Assembly: GCF_003968655.1 (NCBI RefSeq)
Contig: NZ_RXYK01000001.1
Coordinates: 62,001-126,000 of the forward strand
DNA: 64,000 nt
Direction of reading: 5' to 3'
Source of the DNA: Chlorobium phaeovibrioides
GTDB taxonomy: Bacteria > Bacteroidota > Chlorobiia > Chlorobiales > Chlorobiaceae
The notes beneath the pieces were generated by a model, which worked only from the letters and a program-made list of their open reading frames with translations, made no database searches and had not been told where the DNA came from. The position numbers were made by a program, and so were the translations under genes. Each line of letters begins with the position of its first letter. Position 1 is the stretch's first letter. Shown in pieces: positions 7,541-17,623 of the stretch.

Positions 7541-8798
7541 AGGATCTCCGGGGAGTGTTGCCCGGCTCTTTATCACCGTGACGGTTGCTGTCATGGCTTT
7601 TTCTGCCGTGCTTGGTGCCTTGGGGGCCGTCTATCACAGTGATTTTCTCAACCAGCTTCATCCCTACCTCTTTTTTATCGGCTTCGGCAACCTTGCCATC
7701 CTGATTTTCAATCGCTACCTGACATCTGCGATCTATCCTGAAATGAAGATAGACGAACGAAAGCAGCGGGGATATGTGTACGGGGTGCTGGTTTCACTTG
7801 TCATGATTGCCGTGGCGGTGTTCATGCAGTGGCCACTCCTCAAAGCCTTTACCGGCCTCTATCTTATGGTTCTTGTGCTGGGACCTCTGAAGGAGATATT
7901 CACCACCCTTTCCATTCCGAAAATCTGGAAAGAGGTCTCTGTCAGGTACTATATCTTTGATGTCATTTTTCTGCTCAATGCAAATCTCGGGCTTTTTACT
8001 CTCGGGCTCAAAGAGGCATTTCCCGATCAGGGAATCATCCCGTTTTTTGTTACCCAGTCGGCATATTTTCTCGGTTCCAGCTTTCCTCTCAGCATCAGCG
8101 TCATGGGATTTCTCTATACCTATGCATGGAAGCAGTCAAGCCGGCGTGAGTTGATGACATTGCTCTTCAGCCTCTGGTTCTACATTTTCGTGGGTGGGGT
8201 GCTGGTTTTTCTGATTGTCATTCTGATGGGCAACTATCTTGGGATGATGCTGGTGAGCCATATCCTGCTGCTTGGTGTTATGGCTATGCTGGGCGGATTT
8301 GGCGTCTACCTGTATAATTTTTTCAGAACACGGTTCCACCATCCAGCGCTTGCTTTTCTTCTCAGTGGTCTGGCACTGCTGTTTGCCACAAGCGCTTACG
8401 GCATCATGAATGTCTACTATATACAGGGGATCCCTTTTGGTGCACATCCGCCCATCCGTGCCGACCAGATGTGGATTTATCATTCCCATACCCATGCGGC
8501 ACTGCTTGGCTGGATCACTTTTTCGTTTGTTGGGATGATCTATATCGTCATTCCCGCCATTGTCCGTAAAGATTCTCTTTCCCTGCTTCGGGAAGGTCAC
8601 GCCCTTGAGCGCATACTCAAGCCTGAAACCATGCATCTGGCTTTCGTACAGCTGACGGTAATGCTTCTTTCGGGTGTGGGCATTCTGCTTGCATTCTTTC
8701 TTGAAAACGACCTGCTGCTTGGGGGGGCGGGCGCTGTGTTTGCTTTTGCTGTCCTGTTTTTGATTGTGAACCTGAAACGGGAACTCTACCGGGAATAA
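7521..8798 (+). CDS. Heme-copper-oxidase subunit I-like membrane protein, apparently without CuB ligands
   Basis: A 425-aa protein with about 12 membrane helices. Two segments resemble cbb3/NorB catalytic subunits: LHPYLFFIGFGN (His47), like the helix-II heme-ligand region, and HSHTHAALLGW (His321, 323, 325), like helix X, which carries the two heme-ligand histidines. The helix where the CuB histidine should lie (SAYFLGSSFPLSISV) has no histidine, and no helix-VII His-His pair is placed as in true oxidases. The ATG at 7521 is preferred over an upstream start at 7467 because it gives the usual overlap with the DoxX-like gene. It may be a b-heme membrane protein, an NO-handling protein or a quinol-linked sensor; this is inference. 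Confidence 0.6.
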   Translation: MQNRTVEGSPGSVARLFITVTVAVMAFSAVLGALGAVYHSDFLNQLHPYLFFIGFGNLAILIFNRYLTSAIYPEMKIDERKQRGYVYGVLVSLVMIAVAVFMQWPLLKAFTGLYLMVLVLGPLKEIFTTLSIPKIWKEVSVRYYIFDVIFLLNANLGLFTLGLKEAFPDQGIIPFFVTQSAYFLGSSFPLSISVMGFLYTYAWKQSSRRELMTLLFSLWFYIFVGGVLVFLIVILMGNYLGMMLVSHILLLGVMAMLGGFGVYLYNFFRTRFHHPALAFLLSGLALLFATSAYGIMNVYYIQGIPFGAHPPIRADQMWIYHSHTHAALLGWITFSFVGMIYIVIPAIVRKDSLSLLREGHALERILKPETMHLAFVQLTVMLLSGVGILLAFFLENDLLLGGAGAVFAFAVLFLIVNLKRELYRE

Positions 8799-8819
8799 AT
8801 CATCCAAGGAGGTTGACTT

Positions 8820-10058
8820 ATGAAGTCGCAAAACGCTTTGCATTTTTCTGTTCCGCTCATGGCTATGATGCTGCTGTTGGTGCTGCCATCAGGATTGCTG
8901 TCGGCGGCTGATTCCCTTGATGTCAGCCGCCTTCGTGAGGGGAGTGAGGCATGGAATGCCAGGAGGGCCGCCGAAACAGGTTTTGTTCCTGATCTTTCGG
9001 GCGCAGACCTGAAGGGCCGGAAGTTCAGGGGTTTTGATTTACATGGAGCTCGTCTGGCTGGCGCTGATCTCGGCCAGTCTGATCTTTCGGGTGCAAACCT
9101 TTCGGGGGCCTGCCTTGATTCTTCCAATTGCCAGGGAACGCTGCTTGATGGCGCAGTCCTGAAAGGGGCATCTCTTCGTGGCTCAACTCTTGACGGGGTT
9201 GTTCTTGAGGGTGCCGATTGCAGTGGAGCGGATTTCAGCGGAGCCGATCTGCGACGGGCGGAGTGCTCAAAAGCTGGATTTCGGGGAGCAAATCTGCAGA
9301 ATGCCCACTTTCGGGAGGCCAGTCTCCGGAGCGTCGATTTTTCTGGAGCGGACCTTAGAGGGGCATATCTCTGGCGCGCTGTTCTTGATGGGGCGGTGCT
9401 TATGGGGGTGAAGGTGTCGGACACAACGGTTCTTGAGAGCGGAAGGTACGCTGATGCGGCATGGGCAGCAGCAAATGGCGCTGTCTCTATGGCTGAATTG
9501 ATCGTTCCGACAGCTGTCGCAGCTCATGCATCCTCTCAGGATCAGACCCGCAGGGTGACGGCTTCGGGGGGCAAGAAGGAGGGTAACTCACGCGTCAACA
9601 GCGTTCTCAACCTCTGGAGAAGGACCGGGCCGGTAGATGCCCCGTATGATGCAGCGCAGTTTGAGATGGTGAAGAGCGACTGGCGAGAGTGGAACAGGCT
9701 GCGACGGCAGAATCCGTCCATGCGGGTGAATCTTACTGAAGCCCGTTATGATCATAAAAATCTTGCACAGATCAATCTGCAGGGTGCTGACTTGCAGAAA
9801 GCCAGTCTTCGCGGGACCGATTTTTCCCAGAGCGATCTCAGGGGGGCAGATCTTCGTGGTGCCAACCTGAGCGAAGCGACACTGGTGGATGTGGATCTTG
9901 CCGGGGCTGATCTTAGAGGGGCTAAACTCTGGCGTGCCAATATGAGCCGGACCCGGCTGAACAGGGCTAAAGTGTCTGCGGCGACGATACTTGATTCCGG
10001 AAAACCCGCTACAGGGGAATGGGCTTTGAAACATGGCGCTCTTTATATGGCTGATTAA
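8820..10058 (+). CDS. Exported pentapeptide-repeat protein with duplicated module
   Basis: A 412-aa protein with a signal peptide (residues 1-29, ending SAA) and two blocks of A(D/N)LXX pentapeptide repeats, about residues 55-195 and 310-395, predicted to form right-handed beta-helices. Each block has the same surroundings: a WN/EWN-containing start segment before it and a tail ending in a (N/H)GA-(V/L)-x-MA motif after it. The gene is therefore an internal duplication of one cap-helix-tail unit. A strong AAGGAGGT ribosome-binding site precedes the ATG. It is probably periplasmic. It follows the oxidase-like gene by 21 bp and may be cotranscribed with it. The binding partner is unknown. Confidence 0.85.
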   Translation: MKSQNALHFSVPLMAMMLLLVLPSGLLSAADSLDVSRLREGSEAWNARRAAETGFVPDLSGADLKGRKFRGFDLHGARLAGADLGQSDLSGANLSGACLDSSNCQGTLLDGAVLKGASLRGSTLDGVVLEGADCSGADFSGADLRRAECSKAGFRGANLQNAHFREASLRSVDFSGADLRGAYLWRAVLDGAVLMGVKVSDTTVLESGRYADAAWAAANGAVSMAELIVPTAVAAHASSQDQTRRVTASGGKKEGNSRVNSVLNLWRRTGPVDAPYDAAQFEMVKSDWREWNRLRRQNPSMRVNLTEARYDHKNLAQINLQGADLQKASLRGTDFSQSDLRGADLRGANLSEATLVDVDLAGADLRGAKLWRANMSRTRLNRAKVSAATILDSGKPATGEWALKHGALYMAD

Positions 10059-10096
10059 CAGAGGCAGGAAACGAGCGCAGAAGAGGAGGTTGCAGT

Positions 10097-10969
10097 ATGG
10101 GTGAAGGTAAACGCCCGTTGGTTACGGTTACGATTCCGATGTATAACAATGCGCGATTTATTGAGGAGACCATTGCCTCTGTTCTCAATCAGAGCTTTAC
10201 GGATTTTGAGTTGCTGATTTATGATGACAATTCAACCGATGGCTCTTTTGAGCTTGCGGCGTCGTTTGCTGATTCCCGGATAAGACTGATCCGGAACTCT
10301 GAGAATCTGGGTCCTGAGGGGAACTGGAACAAGGCGATCAGCAGTGTCAGGGGCCGCTTTGTCAAGCTGGTGTGCGGTGATGACATTCTCTATCCGACCT
10401 GCCTTGAAAAACAGGTTGCGAGGTTTCTTGACCCCCGCAGCAGCGGGGTGAGTCTTGTCAGCAGCCAGCGGACAATAATTGATTCACAGGGAAAGGCGCT
10501 CATCAAGAAGGTGAACTTCCTGGACGAGGGTCGAAAAGGGGCTGAAGAGGTTGTGCGCAAGATGGTCCGGATGGGGACCAACATTATCGGCGAACCTGTC
10601 TGCGGGCTTTTCCCGGCGGAGGTCATGGGCAGAACCCGTGGGTATAGTGCTGTTGTTCCTTATACGATTGATCTTGATTTCTGGCTGCAGCTGCTTGCTC
10701 ATGGCGACCTGTATGTGATTGACGAACCGCTCTGCGCGTTCCGTATATCAGATGTTTCATGGTCATCGCGCATTGGTGAGCAGCGGTATGACCAGTTTCT
10801 CGAATTTATGGAGCTGGCGGCTGCCGATGCTTCTCACGGGGTTACCGACCTTGATCTCTTCATCGGTAAAATCAACTGTGCGGTTCAGTCCATGACCAGT
10901 CTCATGGGCTTCAAGCTTTTTGCCGGTTCGCCATCGGAAAAACGCCCCCTCAGTGCCATGTTTCAGTAA
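10097..10969 (+). CDS. Family 2 glycosyltransferase
   Basis: Likely sugar transferase of the GT-A fold (GT2), acting on cell-surface glycans. The 290-aa protein begins with the GT2 pattern [20 protein letters not shown], followed by YDDNSTDGS (nucleotide binding) near residue 46 and a metal-binding-type GDD motif near residue 95. AGGAGG at 10083-10088 gives a strong start. No other polysaccharide genes are adjacent. Donor and acceptor cannot be predicted. Confidence 0.85.
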   Translation: MGEGKRPLVTVTIPMYNNARFIEETIASVLNQSFTDFELLIYDDNSTDGSFELAASFADSRIRLIRNSENLGPEGNWNKAISSVRGRFVKLVCGDDILYPTCLEKQVARFLDPRSSGVSLVSSQRTIIDSQGKALIKKVNFLDEGRKGAEEVVRKMVRMGTNIIGEPVCGLFPAEVMGRTRGYSAVVPYTIDLDFWLQLLAHGDLYVIDEPLCAFRISDVSWSSRIGEQRYDQFLEFMELAAADASHGVTDLDLFIGKINCAVQSMTSLMGFKLFAGSPSEKRPLSAMFQ

Positions 10970-11140
10970 GGGTAGGGGGAATTCTTTTCCGCTTTTGTGA
11001 ACCTTTACCCTGTGTTTGTTACTTTCTATTCCTGACGATGAGGCTGTGCCCCGCCAAGTAAAGAGATTTCGGGTACAGCTGTTTCAAGAACAGGGCGCTG
11101 AGGCTTTTTTTTGCTGATTTTGCCCCCGATACTCTGAACC

Positions 11141-14100
11141 ATGCCGACAAGAGGCCAGAAAACAACCGCATCACAACAGCGGACACCAAGGGAGATACCC
11201 TTCAACTATACCTCAGCCGGCGACAGGCAGGTGATTGCCTTCCTGCTGGGTCAGGATATTCTCGGGATGCTGGAGGAGCTTCGGGAGGTCCGGGTGACCG
11301 GCCGTTCAGCCAGGCTTCTGATGAGCATCATTGGTGAAATTCTCATTCACCGCCGCAATCCCTACCTTTTTCAGGAACTTGTTGAGTCTGCCGCCAGAAG
11401 ACGCCGTCTGTTTGAGCGGGCCATGACTGATCTTGATATCATTGCCGATTCTGCAAACGGCGAGCCCCGTGTGAAGAGCATTGTCGATGCTGTTCGCCAG
11501 CAGCTTGAGCGGTTCCGCAAGGTTGTTTCCAAAACACCCGAGCAGCGCCGTCGGATGCGGCGTGAACTTGGTGCCATTGTTGGAGTGAAAAATGTCCTGT
11601 TTGATCCGTTCTCTCTTGTTGCCCACGCTACTGACGCGACCGACTGGAGGCTGCATCTTCCTGTTGCAGTCGTCACTCCAGACAGTGAAGCGCAGATTGC
11701 CCCTCTTATAACAGCCATAGCCGGTCTCGGACTGCATGTTATCCCGCGTGGTGCAGGTACCGGACTGACCGGTGGAGCTGTTCCGCTCCGTCCCGGATGC
11801 GTGATAATCAACATGGAGAAGCTGAACCGGATTCGCGCCATATCGGTTCAGGAGTTTGAGATGGAAGACGGCTCCAGTGTGTCGGCTTCCGTTATGGAGG
11901 TTGAGGCCGGCGTTGTGACCCAAAAGGCAATGGAAGAGGCGGATCATCATGGTCTGGTGTTTGCCACCGACCCCACCAGTGAATGGTCGTGCACGATAGG
12001 TGGAAACATTGCTGAAAATGCAGGTGGTAAAATGGCTGTCAGGTGGGGAACATGCATTGACAATCTCCTTGAGTGGAGGATGGCGATGCCGACCGGAGAG
12101 AACATTGTTGTTCGCAGGACCGACCACAGGCTCCGCAAAATCCGTCATGAAGATACCGTTGCTTTTGAAATTCGTGATGAAACGGGTCGCAGGCTTGACC
12201 GTATTGAACTGTTGGGGACTGATATCCGGAAAAAAGGGCTCTGGAAAGATATTACCAACAAGGCGCTTGGTGGTGTGCCCGGTATGCAGAAGGAGGGGAC
12301 TGACGGGGTGATCACCTCGGCGCTCTTCGTGCTGTATAAAAAGTACCCTGAAAAAAAGACTCTTTGTCTTGAGTTTTTCGGCCCCGATATGGATGAAGCC
12401 AGCCGCGTGATTGTTGAGTTGTCAAAGATTTTTCCTCTGCCGGAGGAGGATGGGGAGGCTCTGTTGGCCCTTGAGCATTTTGATGATGAATACATACGGG
12501 CCATTGACTACAAGGTCAAGGCGGCCCGCCCGCAGACGCCTAAAGCCGTGTTGCTTATCGATATTGCCGCTACCGGCAGAGAGGCTGTCCAGCGGGGCGT
12601 TTTGAGGGTGCAGGAGCTGCTTGAGCGCCATCCCAACACGCTGATGTTTGTGGCTCAGGACGCGGCTGCCTCAGAGCGGTTCTGGAGTGACAGGAAGAAG
12701 CTGAGTGCAATTGCAAGAAGAACCAATGCCTTTAAGATCAATGAGGATATTGTCATTCCTCTTGAGGCGCTTGCAGAGTTTTCGCGTTTTATTGACGGCC
12801 TCAATATGGAGGAGGAGCAGTATGCGCAGATGCTCTTCGTGGACAGGGTCCGCTCCCTTCTGGAATCGACAGAGGTTAATGAGGACTGGGGGCAGTTTGC
12901 TTCAAAAATTCCGGCTGCCGGAGAACTCTGCCGTCTGTTTGCGAACAGGATTTCAGAGGCGGGAGAGGAGCAGCTTCGGTCGCTTGCCGTTATCGATGAA
13001 CTTGCAGGTGAACTTGCGGAGCTTTTTCAGGGATATCCGCTCATTCTTGAGCGTCTTGAGGCGGCCTATGCGTTTGTCCGCGACCGTCGTATTGTGCTTG
13101 CCACACATATGCATGCCGGTGACGGCAATGTTCATGTCAATGTGCCGGTGCTCTCGAATGACCGCCCGATGCTGGAGCGCGCTGATCGGGTCGTTGACCG
13201 CGTTATGGAAAAGGTGATCGCCCTTGGCGGCGTTGTTTCAGGCGAGCACGGCATTGGGGTCACCAAGCTGAAATATCTTGACCCGAAGATTCTTGCGGAA
13301 CTTTCTGCATACCGGTTGAAGGTTGATCCGAAAGGAACCATGAACCCCGGCAAACTCGATGACCTTGAGGTGCTGCAGCATATTTTTACCCCCTCGTTCA
13401 ACCTTCTTGAGCTTGAGGCCCATATTCTTCAGCGGGCTCAGATTGAGTCCCTGTCCAAAAAGGTTGACTATTGCATCCGTTGCGGCAAATGCAAAATTGA
13501 CTGCTGCGTCTATTATCCGGCGAGGGGGATGTTCTATCATCCCCGCAACAAGAACCTTGCCATCGGTTCGCTTATTGAGGCGCTGCTCTTTGATGCACAG
13601 CGCGAGCGCTCGACCGATTTTGCTCTTCTCCGCTGGCTGGAGGAGGTTGCCGATCATTGCACCATCTGCCATAAATGCCTGAAGCCATGTCCGGTCGACA
13701 TTGATACCGGAGAGGTTTCCGTTCTGGAAAGGGAGATCCTTTCGGGATGGGGAATCAAGCACTCTACTCCCATGACTGAAATGACTCTCAGCTATCTTGC
13801 CAGCCGTTCTCCCGGATTCAATTCGATGTTCAGAAAAGCTGTGCTGCAGATCGGCGGAGCTGCTCAGAGAGCCGGTACGCGCCTGACGGCACCGATTCAG
13901 CCGGAAAACGATCCACCGGCCCTCTATCCTCTCAGAATGCTTCGCTCCCAGGTTCCCGAAGTTCCTTCGGCAACTCTTCGCGACATTCTTCCCGAGTGCG
14001 GGCCCGATCAGGTTCTGGTGTTTGAGCCTGAAGGTGAGGCTGAAAGCAGCGTGTTCTATTTTCCGGGTTGCGGTTCCGAACGCCTGATTTCAACCATTTC

Positions 14101-14794
14101 CATGGCAGCCATCCATATGCTGCTTGAGAGAGGTTCACGGGTTGTTCTCCCTCCTCCTTTTCTCTGCTGCGGCTTTCCGGCTCATGTGAATGCCAAGACC
14201 GAGCAGTATGGGAGCATTGTGCTTCGCAACAGCGTCATGTTCAGCCAGATACGGGAGATGTTCTCCTACATTGATTTCGATGCATGCATTGTGACCTGCG
14301 GCACATGTATGGAAGGGCTTGAGGCGATTGAGGCCGACAGGCTGTTTGGTGGCAGGATAAAGGATATAGCCGGGTTTCTTCAGGAAAAGGGTCTCACGAT
14401 AGAGGGTACCGGCAAATATCTCTATCATGCGCCCTGCCATGATTCCCTTTCCGGAAAGGCACTTGAGGCAATTGATTCAATTGGTGGATTCGGGAGTGTG
14501 AGGGCTGTTCCTCACTGTTGTTCCGAGGCCGGGACGCTGTCGCTTTCACGGCCGGATATTACTGATTCAATGCTCCAGCGCAAACGGGTGGCCGTTCTTG
14601 AGGCCATGCACGGGGCTTCGGGAGCGGTGATGCTGACCAACTGCCCTTCATGCGTTCAGGGGTTAGGCAGAAATCGCGATATCGGTCTCGATCCGCAGCA
14701 TCTTGCCGTAGCGCTTGCGGTGAAATATTCCGGTGTCGACTGGGCTGAAAAATTCATGGTACAGGCAAGGAGGGCAACGGCAGTCAATTTTTAA
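11141..14794 (+). CDS. DUF3683 FAD-linked oxidase / Fe-S / CCG-domain fusion oxidoreductase
   Basis: A 1217-aa multidomain enzyme of the D-lactate/glycolate dehydrogenase (GlcD) class. In order: DUF3683-type N terminus (about 20-120); PCMH FAD-binding domain (about 150-390) with IPRGAGTGLTGGAV; FAD-oxidase C-terminal domain with THMHAGDGNVHVN and SGEHGIG (to about 745); two 4Fe-4S motifs, CIRCGKCKIDC and CTICHKCLKPCP (about 780-860); and two cysteine-rich CCG domains (FPGCGSE with CCGFPAH, and HAPCHDS with CCSEAG). It thus joins in one chain the parts that are separate GlcD, GlcE/F or LldE-type subunits in other bacteria. It likely oxidises a 2-hydroxy acid and passes electrons to the quinone pool. 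The substrate is unknown. The start has no ribosome-binding site. Confidence 0.88.
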   Translation: MPTRGQKTTASQQRTPREIPFNYTSAGDRQVIAFLLGQDILGMLEELREVRVTGRSARLLMSIIGEILIHRRNPYLFQELVESAARRRRLFERAMTDLDIIADSANGEPRVKSIVDAVRQQLERFRKVVSKTPEQRRRMRRELGAIVGVKNVLFDPFSLVAHATDATDWRLHLPVAVVTPDSEAQIAPLITAIAGLGLHVIPRGAGTGLTGGAVPLRPGCVIINMEKLNRIRAISVQEFEMEDGSSVSASVMEVEAGVVTQKAMEEADHHGLVFATDPTSEWSCTIGGNIAENAGGKMAVRWGTCIDNLLEWRMAMPTGENIVVRRTDHRLRKIRHEDTVAFEIRDETGRRLDRIELLGTDIRKKGLWKDITNKALGGVPGMQKEGTDGVITSALFVLYKKYPEKKTLCLEFFGPDMDEASRVIVELSKIFPLPEEDGEALLALEHFDDEYIRAIDYKVKAARPQTPKAVLLIDIAATGREAVQRGVLRVQELLERHPNTLMFVAQDAAASERFWSDRKKLSAIARRTNAFKINEDIVIPLEALAEFSRFIDGLNMEEEQYAQMLFVDRVRSLLESTEVNEDWGQFASKIPAAGELCRLFANRISEAGEEQLRSLAVIDELAGELAELFQGYPLILERLEAAYAFVRDRRIVLATHMHAGDGNVHVNVPVLSNDRPMLERADRVVDRVMEKVIALGGVVSGEHGIGVTKLKYLDPKILAELSAYRLKVDPKGTMNPGKLDDLEVLQHIFTPSFNLLELEAHILQRAQIESLSKKVDYCIRCGKCKIDCCVYYPARGMFYHPRNKNLAIGSLIEALLFDAQRERSTDFALLRWLEEVADHCTICHKCLKPCPVDIDTGEVSVLEREILSGWGIKHSTPMTEMTLSYLASRSPGFNSMFRKAVLQIGGAAQRAGTRLTAPIQPENDPPALYPLRMLRSQVPEVPSATLRDILPECGPDQVLVFEPEGEAESSVFYFPGCGSERLISTISMAAIHMLLERGSRVVLPPPFLCCGFPAHVNAKTEQYGSIVLRNSVMFSQIREMFSYIDFDACIVTCGTCMEGLEAIEADRLFGGRIKDIAGFLQEKGLTIEGTGKYLYHAPCHDSLSGKALEAIDSIGGFGSVRAVPHCCSEAGTLSLSRPDITDSMLQRKRVAVLEAMHGASGAVMLTNCPSCVQGLGRNRDIGLDPQHLAVALAVKYSGVDWAEKFMVQARRATAVNF

Positions 14795-14871
14795 GGCCAG
14801 GCTATTGTTCTTTTCTCTTGTTGTCTTTCCCCCCTGAAGGCTGGATAACCATGCAATAAGGAGTGCGGACT

Positions 14872-17550
14872 ATGCAGGCGCCATCACCAGTTCCATGGCA
14901 TACCCTTTCGGCTGAAGATGCGTTGCGCAGGGCAGGCTCCTCAACGCAGGGGTTGAATGAAAATGAGGCTGCCGCCCGGCTGCTTCGGGACGGGCCGAAC
15001 ACTCTCAAGGGTTCACAGCGGCAGAGCGTATGGTCCATGTTTCTTCAGCAGCTTCAGAATGTGCTGATGCTCACGCTTCTTGCCGCTGCTGTTCTCTCAT
15101 TCATTCTTGGCCATACCCTTGAAGCGGTCGCCATTTCCGTGATTGTTGTTTTTGCCGTCATACTCGGCTTTCTTCAGGAGTTTCGCGCCGAGAGGGCGAT
15201 TCGGGCGCTTGCCGAGATGGCTCCTCCTCTTGCAAAGGTGCGTCGTGGAGGAAAGGAATTCCTTATACCCGCTGAAGAGATTGTGTCCGGAGATGTTCTC
15301 ATGCTTTCGGCTGGTGACCGTGTTCCTGCAGACGGCCGACTTCTGTTCTCAGCGGTTCTGCAGCTTGAAGAGTCCTCACTGACCGGCGAATCCCTCCCTT
15401 CCGACAAAGATGCCCGAGCCGTTGTGGCTCTTGATGCAGCCACCGGCGACCAGAGCACCATGGTGTTTGCAGGAACCACTGTCAGCGCCGGTCGTGGCGA
15501 GGCAGTGACAGTTGCCACCGGAATGCAGACCCGGTTCGGCGGCATTGCTGCATTGCTTGGTGGTGTTGCAGGTGTCCGCACCCCTCTGCAGGATCATCTG
15601 GATCGAATCGGTACAATTCTTGCGCGTTCGGCACTGCTGATTGTTGCATTGCTGGTGATTGCCGGATTTTTTCGCGGTCAGCCTTTTCTTGAAATGCTTG
15701 TCTTTGGCATTGCCCTTGCCGTTGCCGTCGTTCCTGAAGCGCTTCCGGCTGTTGTCACCATCTCTCTTGCTCTCGGTGTCCAGCGTATGGCAAAACGCAA
15801 CGCCCTGATGCGCAGCCTTCCCGCTGTTGAAACCCTCGGAAGCACAACGGTCATCTGCTCTGATAAAACCGGTACTCTGACCCGAGATGAGATGACCGTG
15901 CGGGTTGTGCATACTTCAGGAGTGAATGTAGCCGTCAGTGGTACGGGGTATGAGCCTTCGGGTACCTTTTCCCTTGATGGGGATACCGGCATGCCCCCTT
16001 CACTTCACTCTCTCCTGACTGCGGCCATGCTCTGCAATGATGCGAGGCTGGAGAAGAACGACGAAAAAGGATGGTATGTGGCGGGAGACCCCACCGAGGG
16101 GGCCCTGCTTGTTCTTGGTCGCAAGGGAGGGCTTGACGAGCTGGAGCTGCGCCGTCAGCATCCGCGTCTTGATGAGCTGCCGTTTTCCCCTGAACTCCGA
16201 AGGATGCTGACACAGCATAGCTTTCAGGGAAAGATGCGTCTTTTTATGAAGGGCGCTCCGGAAACAGTGCTTGCTGCCTGTAGTGAGGTGCTCCTTTCAG
16301 AGGGTTCCGCCTCTCTTGATGCTTCAATGCGCCGGGAGCTGCTGGAGGAGGCCGACGCATTCGCCGGAAGGGCAATGCGCGTTCTGGCTCTTGCTGAAAA
16401 GTGGGATGGTGAAATCAGCGGGAGTGTTTCCGGAATGACTTTTCTGGGGTTTGCCGCCATGATTGATCCTCCCCGTCCTGAAGCGGCTGAGGCAGTGCGC
16501 AGATGCAGGAGTGCGGGAATCCGTCCTCTTCTCATTACAGGAGACCATCCTGCAACAGCTCGTGCTATTGCGGGTGAACTGGGTATGGCCGGCGAGGGTG
16601 ATGTGGTGACCGGGCGTATGCTTGAAGAGATGGATGAAGAGGACCTTTCCAGGGCTGTGCAATCTGCTTCCGTTTTTGCGCGAGTCTCTCCCGAACACAA
16701 ACTTCGAATAGTTGAAGCTCTTCAACTGCATGGGGAGGTTGTGGCTATGACCGGTGATGGGGTGAATGATGCTCCTGCCCTCAAGCGGGCTGATATCGGT
16801 ATATCCATGGGTATTACTGGAACTGATGTTGCAAAAGAGGCTTCCGATATGATGCTTACTGATGACAATTTTGTTTCAATTGTGGATGCTGTGGAGGAGG
16901 GACGGGGAATCTATGAGAATATCAAGAAGTATCTCAGCTATCTGCTCTCCTCAAATATGGGCGAGCTCGGCCTGATGGTTGCAGCAACGCTGACCGGGCT
17001 TCCGCTGCCGCTGAGTGCGGTGCAGATTCTCTATGTCAATCTTGCCACCGATGGTCTTCCCGCTCTTGCCCTTGCCGTTGACCCTCCGGAATCCGATACG
17101 ATGCTGAGACGACCCCGAAAAAGGGATGCGGGGGTATTCAGCAGAGCAATGGTGGCGCTTCTGCTTGGCGGGGGGATATGGTCAGCGGTGGTCAACATGT
17201 CGCTTTTTCTCTATGCTCTTGATTCCGGACGCCCTCTGCGTGAGGCGATGAGTATGACCTTCGCCTCACTTGTCCTTATTCAGTTTTTCAAGGCCTACGC
17301 TTTTCGTTCACAGAGGAAAAGCATGTTCAGCAGGCCCTTTGCCAATCGTTGGCTAAATCTCGCGATTCTCTGGGAACTGGGGCTGCTTGCAGTCATTTTC
17401 GTCGTTCCTGTTTTCCATGAACCTTTCGGGATCTACCCTCTCAGCAGAGAGGACTGGCTGCTGGTAGCTCTGGTTTCCCTGACAGTTATTCCGGTACTGG
17501 AGCTGGTTAAATTTCTTGTCAGGAGGGGTGTTATTAGTGGGTATTCGTAA
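14872..17550 (+). CDS. Calcium-type P-type cation-transporting ATPase
   Basis: P2-type ion pump of 892 aa. It shows the N-terminal cation-ATPase domain, the TGES actuator loop (LTGESLPSDK), a membrane-4 motif PEALP, the phosphorylation motif DKTGTLT near residue 333, KGAPE in the nucleotide domain, TGDGVNDAPA in the hinge, and a C-terminal set of membrane helices. Overall it resembles SERCA/PMR1-type calcium pumps, where PEGLP is usual in helix 4; the PEALP variant is found in many bacterial members. The ATG at 14872 is chosen because AAGGAG at 14857-14862 fits it; a GTG at 14863 is too close. It probably exports Ca2+ or Mn2+. Confidence 0.88.
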   Translation: MQAPSPVPWHTLSAEDALRRAGSSTQGLNENEAAARLLRDGPNTLKGSQRQSVWSMFLQQLQNVLMLTLLAAAVLSFILGHTLEAVAISVIVVFAVILGFLQEFRAERAIRALAEMAPPLAKVRRGGKEFLIPAEEIVSGDVLMLSAGDRVPADGRLLFSAVLQLEESSLTGESLPSDKDARAVVALDAATGDQSTMVFAGTTVSAGRGEAVTVATGMQTRFGGIAALLGGVAGVRTPLQDHLDRIGTILARSALLIVALLVIAGFFRGQPFLEMLVFGIALAVAVVPEALPAVVTISLALGVQRMAKRNALMRSLPAVETLGSTTVICSDKTGTLTRDEMTVRVVHTSGVNVAVSGTGYEPSGTFSLDGDTGMPPSLHSLLTAAMLCNDARLEKNDEKGWYVAGDPTEGALLVLGRKGGLDELELRRQHPRLDELPFSPELRRMLTQHSFQGKMRLFMKGAPETVLAACSEVLLSEGSASLDASMRRELLEEADAFAGRAMRVLALAEKWDGEISGSVSGMTFLGFAAMIDPPRPEAAEAVRRCRSAGIRPLLITGDHPATARAIAGELGMAGEGDVVTGRMLEEMDEEDLSRAVQSASVFARVSPEHKLRIVEALQLHGEVVAMTGDGVNDAPALKRADIGISMGITGTDVAKEASDMMLTDDNFVSIVDAVEEGRGIYENIKKYLSYLLSSNMGELGLMVAATLTGLPLPLSAVQILYVNLATDGLPALALAVDPPESDTMLRRPRKRDAGVFSRAMVALLLGGGIWSAVVNMSLFLYALDSGRPLREAMSMTFASLVLIQFFKAYAFRSQRKSMFSRPFANRWLNLAILWELGLLAVIFVVPVFHEPFGIYPLSREDWLLVALVSLTVIPVLELVKFLVRRGVISGYS

Positions 17551-17623
17551 GACTTTGTGGTTGTCAATACATTGCTGTATATTTCGTTTTAATTAAGCTG
17601 TAATATACGGTTAGTTTTCAGTT

